Assembly: GCA_900539155.1 (NCBI GenBank) | Contig: UQBE01000012.1 | Span: forward strand, 1 to 43,672 | Length of the DNA: 43,672 nt | Reading direction: 5' to 3' | Origin: an uncultured Porphyromonas sp. | GTDB taxonomy: Bacteria > Bacteroidota > Bacteroidia > Bacteroidales > Porphyromonadaceae | In this document: positions 33,943 through 40,165 of the stretch, piece by piece | How positions within the stretch are numbered: the first letter of the stretch is position 1 | Layout: each line of letters opens with the position of its first letter | Notes under the pieces: generated by a model | What the model was told of the DNA's origin: nothing | The model's database searches: none | What the model saw: only the letters and a program-made list of their open reading frames with translations | Translations under genes and position numbers: made by a program

Positions 33943-34038
33943 TATTCTAGTGAGTTCATCTATTCCTCGCTTGTGACTATGTGTAGCTCTTGACAGAGCA
34001 ATTATAATGCGTCAGCCCTGAGGGGGCTTAGGCCGAGG

Positions 34039-34070
34039 TTGGCGGGTCGGTCGAATTTGTGTTACCTTTG
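34039..34070 (+). promoter_or_regulatory. Promoter of the cca operon
   Basis: The -7 box TACCTTTG (34063-34070) has a TTGG (34039-34042) 20 bases upstream, close to the Bacteroidota -33/-7 spacing. Transcription would start near 34077, which rules out the upstream ATG at 34039 as the cca start. The -33 box lies 8 bases after the right target duplication of element copy C. Confidence 0.7.
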
Positions 34071-34095
34071 TAGCGCATCACTTAGAGGAATAGAT

Positions 34096-35562
34096 ATGCC
34101 GATACCTTTTGACCCATATGCCGACTATAGCTCCTACTTACGTCATCCAGTCTTTGAGCTAGTGGGGCGTGTGGCTGATACGCTTGACCTGGAGACCTAT
34201 GTGGTCGGTGGCTGGGTGCGCGACCTTTTCCTAGAGCGACATAGTAATGATATAGACATCGTCTGTGTCGGTAGTGGTATCAAGCTGGCACGGGCGGTAG
34301 CGCAGGAGATAGGGCCGAGGTGCCAGGTGCATGTCTTTGCGAACTTTGGGACGGCGCAATTGCGATACAAGGGCGTGGAGGTGGAGTTCGTTGGAGCGCG
34401 TCGTGAGAGCTACCAGCGGGATAGTCGCAAGCCGATTGTTGAGGATGGCACGCTCGAAGATGATCAGGAGCGACGAGACTTCACGATCAATGCAATGGCT
34501 ATCTCGCTCAATGAGCATACCTATGGCGAGCTCGTAGACCCATTTTACGGGCTTGAGGATTTACAGGATTATATCATTAGAACTCCAGTGGATCCGCAGG
34601 TCACTTTTGATGATGATCCGCTGCGTATGATGCGTGCCGTACGCTTTGCCTCGCAGCTGGGCTTCTTCATTGATGATGCGGTCTTTGATGCTATTGTGAA
34701 GCTTCGTGAGCGCATTAAGATTGTCTCTGCGGAGCGTATTATCGTCGAGCTCAACAAGATTATGCTCTCGCCGCGTCCTAGTGTGGGGCTATCCCTGATG
34801 GAGCAGACGGGCCTACTAGAGCTCATCCTCCCGGAGGTACAGCTACTGCGTGGCACCGAGACGGTCGTTGGGGTGGGGCACAAGGACAATCTCGCGCACA
34901 CCTATCAAGTGGTCGACCAGTTGGCCGCAAAGAGTGACAACCTCTACCTTCGCTGGGCAGCTCTGCTACACGACATTGCGAAGCCTAAGACCAAGCGCTG
35001 GGATGCGCAGCAGGGGTGGACCTTTCACAACCATAATTATATAGGAGCTAAGATGGTGCCGCGTATGTTTCGCCGGCTCAAGCTCCCGCTGGACAGCCAC
35101 ATGCAGTATGTTGCTAAGATGGTCGACCTACATATGCGTCCCTCTTCACTGGTTGATGAGGGGGTTACGGACTCGGCGATACGTCGTCTGCTCTTTGATG
35201 CGGGCGATGATATAGAGGACTTGATGACGCTGGTGGAGAGCGACGTGACGAGCAAGAACCCTAAGCGTGTACAGCAGGTCCTGGACAACTATCAGACGAT
35301 ACGACGCAAGCTCCAAGAGGTGGAGGAGAAGGATCGCATTCGTAACTTCGCGCCTCCGATCGACGGCGCAGAGATTATGCGTCTCTTTGGCATCCCGCCC
35401 TCGCAAATCGTGGGAACGCTCAAGGAGCGGATCAAGAACGCGATCCTCGATGGTGAGATACCCAACGAATATGAGCCTGCACGTGAGCTACTGCTCAAGG
35501 AGGCTGCCGAGCGTGGACTCAAGCCACAGGAGGGTGAGTCCGCACAACCGACTAATGACTGA
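34096..35562 (+). CDS. cca: CCA-adding tRNA nucleotidyltransferase with HD domain
   Basis: Adds or repairs the CCA end of tRNAs; both tRNAs in this window lack an encoded CCA. The protein (488 residues from this start) has the class II nucleotidyltransferase motif VVGGWVRDLFL with the catalytic DID shortly after, then RRDFTINAMAI, and an RNA-binding middle part. An HD phosphohydrolase domain follows, with LLHDIAKPKTKRW and HMRPSSL. This PolA-like enzyme with HD domain is usual in Bacteroidota. An in-frame ATG at 34039 is rejected because it precedes the predicted transcription start. The next gene begins 15 bases after the stop. Confidence 0.94.
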   Translation: MPIPFDPYADYSSYLRHPVFELVGRVADTLDLETYVVGGWVRDLFLERHSNDIDIVCVGSGIKLARAVAQEIGPRCQVHVFANFGTAQLRYKGVEVEFVGARRESYQRDSRKPIVEDGTLEDDQERRDFTINAMAISLNEHTYGELVDPFYGLEDLQDYIIRTPVDPQVTFDDDPLRMMRAVRFASQLGFFIDDAVFDAIVKLRERIKIVSAERIIVELNKIMLSPRPSVGLSLMEQTGLLELILPEVQLLRGTETVVGVGHKDNLAHTYQVVDQLAAKSDNLYLRWAALLHDIAKPKTKRWDAQQGWTFHNHNYIGAKMVPRMFRRLKLPLDSHMQYVAKMVDLHMRPSSLVDEGVTDSAIRRLLFDAGDDIEDLMTLVESDVTSKNPKRVQQVLDNYQTIRRKLQEVEEKDRIRNFAPPIDGAEIMRLFGIPPSQIVGTLKERIKNAILDGEIPNEYEPARELLLKEAAERGLKPQEGESAQPTND

Positions 35563-35577
35563 AAGAAAGATGGTACT

Positions 35578-36213
35578 ATGACAGATAAGACGAAGATAGC
35601 CGAAGAGCTAGCTGAGCCACATCACTTTGGTTCACACAATATCTATATGCCCACAGCTCCCGTGGGACACTTCCTCCCTTATTACCCGTGGCGCACGCTC
35701 TACGAGCAGCTACCCTTCGAGGGGGCTTACCCACAGCTCCTCTATACAAACAGCCAGGCGGATGCCCTCTTTGATGCTCTCTCGCTACGCCTTGCCGAGC
35801 TGGTGGCTGACAAGAACTTTCACATGGAGGTGTCGCTACAGTATCCTATGGGCATACCTGTAGAAGAGGTGCGTGAGGGCTACCTGACACTCATCATAAC
35901 AGACCCCAGCTTGGATCAAAGGCTTGAGGGCTTGCCCGTAGAGGTGCCACGTGAGCTGTGGCTCGATATGCTGACGATGAGCTTGATACAGTACATGCTA
36001 CAGACGGAGATAGCTCCCGAAGAGCAGGTCGATATTGCTCTGGTGGAGATGCCCCACGAGGGTAGCGAGGAGGAGTGCGAAGAGGTACGACCTCTCTGGG
36101 TCAAGCAGTGGGATCAGACGCAAGAGATGATCCGCAAGAGTGACGGCACTCACCGCTATCGCTACGGCTTTAGCCTCACCTTAGCGGGTCGCACCCCCAG
36201 CAACGTCGAGTAG
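35578..36213 (+). CDS. Protein of unknown function between cca and glnS
   Basis: I do not recognise this 211-residue protein. It is acidic and soluble, with no signal peptide or membrane segment. Visible landmarks are VGHFLPYYPWRTLYEQLPFEG (in two parts, about 29-49), a helix around DALFDALSLRLAELV (about 63-77), and a SLIQYMLQTEI segment (about 134-144). The acidic stretch EGSEEECEEV comes before a tryptophan-containing WVKQWDQTQEMI. It follows cca by 15 bases and is probably co-transcribed with it; glnS downstream has its own -7 box. Normal codon use and operon position support it as a real gene. Confidence 0.75.
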   Translation: MTDKTKIAEELAEPHHFGSHNIYMPTAPVGHFLPYYPWRTLYEQLPFEGAYPQLLYTNSQADALFDALSLRLAELVADKNFHMEVSLQYPMGIPVEEVREGYLTLIITDPSLDQRLEGLPVEVPRELWLDMLTMSLIQYMLQTEIAPEEQVDIALVEMPHEGSEEECEEVRPLWVKQWDQTQEMIRKSDGTHRYRYGFSLTLAGRTPSNVE

Positions 36214-36228
36214 CGTGCTTTTTTTATC

Positions 36229-36236
36229 TACCTTTG
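36229..36236 (+). promoter_or_regulatory. -7 box upstream of glnS
   Basis: TACCTTTG preceded by seven T. It would start a transcript near 36243 with a leader of about 60 bases before the glnS ATG. Confidence 0.6.
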
Positions 36237-36302
36237 TATCCAAATAGATAACCGAGGGAGGCTGCCTCACGGCGCAAGGGTCTCCGATAAGATATAGACG
36301 CA

Positions 36303-38000
36303 ATGAACAAGACTCCACTAGAGGATGCTGCTAGCAATGGCGCAGAGAGCACGGGACTAAACTTTATAGAGCAGGTTGTCGTAGCGGACATCCAGAGCGG
36401 TAAGTACGATGGACGTGTGCAGACACGCTTTCCACCAGAGCCTAACGGCTACCTACACATAGGTCACGCCAAGGCTATCTGCATTGACTTTGGCATCGCG
36501 CAGAAGTATGGGGGCGTGTGCAATCTACGCTTCGACGATACCAACCCAATCAAAGAGGATGTGGAGTACGTAGACGCTATCCGTGAGGACATCCACTGGC
36601 TCGGCTTCGAGTGGGGTAAGGAGTGCTACGCTTCGGACTACTTCCCACAGCTTTACGCTTTTGCCGAGCGTCTTATCATGACGGGGCATGCTTATGTCGA
36701 TGAGCAGAGTGCTGAGGAGATTGCTCAGCAGAAGGGTACGCCCACGACCCCTGGTATCAATAGTCCTTACCGTGATCGTCCTGCAGAGGAGAGCTTGGAT
36801 CTCTTCCACCGTATGAATGCGGGCGAATTCCCCGAGGGTGCTATGACGCTCCGTGCTAAGATCGATATGGCTTCGGACGATATGCACTTCCGCGACCCGA
36901 TCATCTACCGCATCATCAAGCGTCCGCATCACCGCACCGGTACAGAGTGGCAGGTCTATCCTATGTACGACTTTGCGCATGGACAGAGCGACTACTTCGA
37001 GGGTGTGACCCACTCGATCTGTACCTTGGAGTTCGTACCGCATCGTCCGCTCTACAACTACCTTGTGGAGCTTCTGATGCCCGAGGGCACTACTTATAGA
37101 CCCTATCAGTTTGAGTTCAACCGGCTCAACCTCACCTACACGATGATGAGCAAGCGCAAGCTCCTCAGTCTCGTGCAGCAGGGGCTAGTCTCTGGCTGGG
37201 ACGACCCACGTATGCCGACCCTCTGCGGTTTACGTCGTAGGGGCTACACGCCACAGTCTATCCGTGACTTCGTCAGTATGATTGGCTACACCCGCTATGA
37301 GGGTACCATCGACCTTTCACTCCTAGAGCATGCCGTGCGCAACGACCTCAACAAGCACGCTGCACGTGTCTCGGCTGTTCTAGACCCTGTCAAGCTCATT
37401 CTGACCAATCTACCAGAAGGTCACGACGAGGCGCTAGAGATGGTCAATAACCCTGAGGATCTATCGGAGGGTACGCATATCCAGCACCTTACGCGTGAGC
37501 TCTGGATTGATCGGAGCGACTTTATGGAGGAGGCTTCGAAGACGTATTACCGCCTAAGCCCTGGTGGCAGAGATGTGCGCCTACGTGGTGGCTACATCAT
37601 CAAGTGTACCGGCTGCGAAAAGGATGCCGAGGGTAATGTGACGGCTGTCCTTGCCGAAGTCTACCTAGACAGCAAAACAGGTATGGAGGGCAGCAACCGC
37701 AAGGTCAAGGCTACCATACACTGGGTCTCTACTGCCTATGCACTGGATGCTGAAGTACGTCTCTACGACCGGCTCTTCCTAGAGGAAGACCCATCAGGAG
37801 TACCTGCTGAGGAGCTTAAAGACCATCTCAATCCCGACTCGCTCATCGTGCAGCACGCCTTTGTCGAGGAGTGCCTACGAGACGCTCAGGTGGGAGACCA
37901 CTTGCAGTTCCAGAGAGTCGGCTACTTTACGGTCGATCCCGACAGCCGTCCCGATGCGCTAGTCTTCAACCGCACCGTATCACTCAAGGAGCGTCGCTAG
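36303..38000 (+). CDS. glnS: Glutaminyl-tRNA synthetase
   Basis: Class I synthetase that charges tRNA-Gln directly. The protein (565 residues) has RFPPEPNGYLHIGHAKAI (about 42-59) containing the HIGH motif, and MMSKRKLLS (about 281-289) as the KMSKS motif. FEWGKE and PTRPGINSPYRDR-like stretches (here TTPGINSPYRDRP) mark it as GlnRS rather than GluRS. Two beta-barrel anticodon-binding domains fill the C-terminal 220 residues. It is followed after 23 bases by the DedA gene. Confidence 0.96.
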   Translation: MNKTPLEDAASNGAESTGLNFIEQVVVADIQSGKYDGRVQTRFPPEPNGYLHIGHAKAICIDFGIAQKYGGVCNLRFDDTNPIKEDVEYVDAIREDIHWLGFEWGKECYASDYFPQLYAFAERLIMTGHAYVDEQSAEEIAQQKGTPTTPGINSPYRDRPAEESLDLFHRMNAGEFPEGAMTLRAKIDMASDDMHFRDPIIYRIIKRPHHRTGTEWQVYPMYDFAHGQSDYFEGVTHSICTLEFVPHRPLYNYLVELLMPEGTTYRPYQFEFNRLNLTYTMMSKRKLLSLVQQGLVSGWDDPRMPTLCGLRRRGYTPQSIRDFVSMIGYTRYEGTIDLSLLEHAVRNDLNKHAARVSAVLDPVKLILTNLPEGHDEALEMVNNPEDLSEGTHIQHLTRELWIDRSDFMEEASKTYYRLSPGGRDVRLRGGYIIKCTGCEKDAEGNVTAVLAEVYLDSKTGMEGSNRKVKATIHWVSTAYALDAEVRLYDRLFLEEDPSGVPAEELKDHLNPDSLIVQHAFVEECLRDAQVGDHLQFQRVGYFTVDPDSRPDALVFNRTVSLKERR

Positions 38001-38023
38001 AGAGCTTCCCCCCTTAGAAAAGT

Positions 38024-38683
38024 ATGCTGGAACAGCTGACGCTCTGGTTCTTCGACCACCTAAACTACTGGACGGTCTTCCTCTTGATGACCATCGAGAG
38101 TTCGTTTATCCCCTTCCCTAGTGAGGTGGTCGTGCCACCCGCAGCCTTCTTGGCCGCCACGGATGGGCATATGAGCGTCGTCGGTGTGCTCTTCTTTGCT
38201 ACCAGTGGTGCCATCGTAGGAGCACTCATCAACTATTACTTAGCCATGTGGTTGGGGCGTCCCATCGTCTACCGCTTTGCCAGTAGTAGAGTGGGGCGTA
38301 TGCTCCTGCTGAGCCCCGAGAAGCTTGACCGAGCCAACGACTACTTCGTTCGCAAGGGAGCGGTCTCCACATTCGTGGGGCGTCTGGTGCCTGGCATCCG
38401 ACAGCTCATCTCTATTCCTGCTGGTTTAGCCCGTATGCCACTAGGAGCCTTTGTGGGTTATACAGCTCTAGGAGCTGGTGTGTGGAATGCCATCCTCGCG
38501 CTCATCGGTGTGCTCCTCTCGCGCGTCCCAGGCATCGAGACGAAGGAGCAGGTGGTCGCTAAGGCGAGCGAGTACAGCCACATCATCGGCTACTCCATAC
38601 TAGCCATCGTGCTACTACTGCTGACGCTCTACATCGTCAAGCAGGTCCGGCGTAAGCGTCAACGCAATCTAATCACAGACTAA
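38024..38683 (+). CDS. DedA-family membrane protein
   Basis: Inner-membrane protein of the DedA/VTT superfamily (219 residues). It has the family's FIPFPSEVVVPPAAFLA (about 30-46) and the GRLVPGIRQLISIPAGLARM motif (about 118-137) with the conserved arginine and proline, and four to six membrane segments ending in a basic tail. Some DedA proteins act as flippases for undecaprenyl phosphate or phosphatidylethanolamine; which lipid this one handles is unknown. It follows glnS closely and probably shares its transcript. Confidence 0.92.
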   Translation: MLEQLTLWFFDHLNYWTVFLLMTIESSFIPFPSEVVVPPAAFLAATDGHMSVVGVLFFATSGAIVGALINYYLAMWLGRPIVYRFASSRVGRMLLLSPEKLDRANDYFVRKGAVSTFVGRLVPGIRQLISIPAGLARMPLGAFVGYTALGAGVWNAILALIGVLLSRVPGIETKEQVVAKASEYSHIIGYSILAIVLLLLTLYIVKQVRRKRQRNLITD

Positions 38684-38709
38684 AAGCACTCGAATCATCT
38701 CATTTTAGC

Positions 38710-38717
38710 TACCTTTG
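38710..38717 (+). promoter_or_regulatory. -7 box upstream of the threonine dehydrogenase gene
   Basis: TACCTTTG, 32 bases before the ATG. No -33 box at the usual spacing. Confidence 0.55.
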
Positions 38718-38749
38718 TAGCGCAAATAAGCCCAACTATATTAAAAGAC

Positions 38750-39706
38750 ATGAAGAATATATTGATCATTGGCTCGACCGGTCAGATAGGTTCCGAGCTG
38801 ACAATGAAACTACGTCGTGAGTATCAGAATGGCTCAGTCGTAGCCGGTTACATCGCTGCAATGCCTCCCAAGGGCGAGCTCCTCGAGAGTGGTCCTGCAG
38901 AGCTTGCCGATATCACCGACTCAGCTCAGCTAGCAGCCATCGTCGATAAGTACAAGATCGATACCATCTATAACCTAGCAGCTCTCCTGAGTGCTACAGC
39001 AGAGGCCAAGCCTCAGCTCGCATGGCACATCGGACTAGGTGGACTCTTTAACGTTCTTGAGATAGCTCGTGAGAAGGGGTGTGCAGTCTTTACCCCCAGC
39101 TCCATCGGAGCCTTTGGCGATGAGACCCCCAAGGACAAGACCCCACAGGACACAATCCAGCGTCCTAAGACTATGTACGGTGTGACCAAGGTGGCAGGTG
39201 AGCTACTCAGCGACTACTACCACAAGCGTTTTGGCGTAGACACCCGCTCGGTGCGCTTCCCTGGGCTTATCTCCAATGTGACGCTACCCGGCGGTGGCAC
39301 CACGGACTATGCCGTAGAAATCTACTACGCAGCTGTCAAGGAGGGCAAGTTCGTCTGCCCCATCAAGGAGGGCACTTACATGGATATGATGTATATGCCA
39401 GACGCTCTGCACGCTATGGTGCAGCTCATGGAGGCCGACCCTACGAGACTAGTACACCGCAACTCCTTCAACATTGCCTCGATGAGCTTCGAGCCTAGCC
39501 AGATTGCAGCCGCCGTCAAGCGCATCATCCCCGACTTCGAGATGAGCTACGACGTAGATCCGCTGCGTCAAGCTATCGCTGACTCGTGGCCTAACTCGCT
39601 CGACGACAGCTGCGCTCGCCGTGAGTGGGACTGGCAGCCACACTACGACCTCGACACGATGAGCCAGGATATGATCCAGGTGCTGCGAGCTCGCTACGGC
39701 AAGTAA
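38750..39706 (+). CDS. L-threonine 3-dehydrogenase, short-chain (epimerase-like) type
   Basis: NAD-dependent enzyme oxidising threonine to 2-amino-3-ketobutyrate, the first step of threonine breakdown to glycine and acetyl-CoA. The 318-residue protein is an extended SDR: GSTGQIG (8-14) binds NAD, PSSIGAFG (about 117-124) carries the catalytic serine, and YGVTK (about 144-148) the YxxxK pair. TPQDTIQRP, PGGGTTDYAVEI and VDPLRQAIADSWP are stretches typical of SDR-type TDH, including the animal enzymes, rather than of sugar epimerases. It fits an amino-acid-fermenting life. The partner gene kbl is not in the window. Confidence 0.88.
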   Translation: MKNILIIGSTGQIGSELTMKLRREYQNGSVVAGYIAAMPPKGELLESGPAELADITDSAQLAAIVDKYKIDTIYNLAALLSATAEAKPQLAWHIGLGGLFNVLEIAREKGCAVFTPSSIGAFGDETPKDKTPQDTIQRPKTMYGVTKVAGELLSDYYHKRFGVDTRSVRFPGLISNVTLPGGGTTDYAVEIYYAAVKEGKFVCPIKEGTYMDMMYMPDALHAMVQLMEADPTRLVHRNSFNIASMSFEPSQIAAAVKRIIPDFEMSYDVDPLRQAIADSWPNSLDDSCARREWDWQPHYDLDTMSQDMIQVLRARYGK

Positions 39707-39752
39707 CCCAATCCGCACAAATCCCCAGAGACTGATATAGTCTCCTCCACAT

Positions 39753-39787
39753 GCGTCACCCTTGAGTTTGCTCAGGGGTGGCGCTTT
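39753..39787 (+). terminator. Terminator after the threonine dehydrogenase gene
   Basis: GCGTCACCCTTGAG (39753-39766) pairs along its full length, with two G-U pairs, with CTCAGGGGTGGCGC (39771-39784), followed by TTT. Confidence 0.8.
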
Positions 39788-39799
39788 CCATGTATGACG

Positions 39800-40122
39800 G
39801 GCATGCCATACATCTGTTGTGAAAGTCCACGCGGGGCGTAGTTGCCAACAAACCCCATAGCGACTTGCAAGTTTGACCTATAGGTCCGTTTTGCTGACAA
39901 GTGGCAACGGTCAAAACGTCAATGCAATCGTCCACATAGAGCTAAAGGTATCCATCGGAAGCGGAAATTAAGAAAGACGGAAGGTGAAATCAAATGTGAT
40001 TAGAGACTCTTTGAAAACGAATTAAACCGCCGTATGCCGAACGGCACGTGAGGAGCGGTGGTGTGAGGGGGGGGGGAGGAAACGAAAGTAGGTCAGAAAA
40101 CTTTCGTTTCCCGACCTACTCG
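39800..40122 (+). mobile_element. Group II intron remnant lacking its reverse transcriptase
   Basis: The segment GTGAAAGTCC near 39818 and the following run to about 40020 look like domains I-III of a bacterial group II intron. A domain V-like hairpin (40026-40062; ACCGCCGTATGCCGAACGGC, then CACGT) is followed by a domain VI-like stem (GAAACGAAAG 40079-40088 with CTTTCGTTTC 40101-40110) and a typical CCTACTCGA end. No maturase gene lies between. The 3' strand of domain V reads CACGTGAGGAGCGGTGGT where CACGTACGGTGGT is usual, so it is probably inactive. Identification is from remembered consensus. Confidence 0.7.
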
Positions 40123-40165
40123 AAGCAGCAAATGCCTGTCGGCACCGCACTGCGTCATCTGCCGC

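Larger units (their letters stand above)
33590..34020. mobile_element. Miniature inverted-repeat element, copy C (431 bp)
   Basis: The ends are 16-bp perfect inverted repeats identical to those of copy B. It is flanked by a perfect 10-bp direct repeat, AGGGGGCTTA, at 33580-33589 and 34021-34030. It is inserted in the opposite orientation to copy B and encodes no transposase. Compared with B it lacks the extra right-end module and carries a 27-bp hairpin insert (33911-33937). From memory, CAGGG ends with 8-10 bp duplications are a mark of ISAs1-family transposition. Confidence 0.93.

Noticed and set aside
34039..34095. Upstream start for cca
   Set aside because: It lies on top of the predicted -33/-7 promoter, and the added residues do not fit the family.
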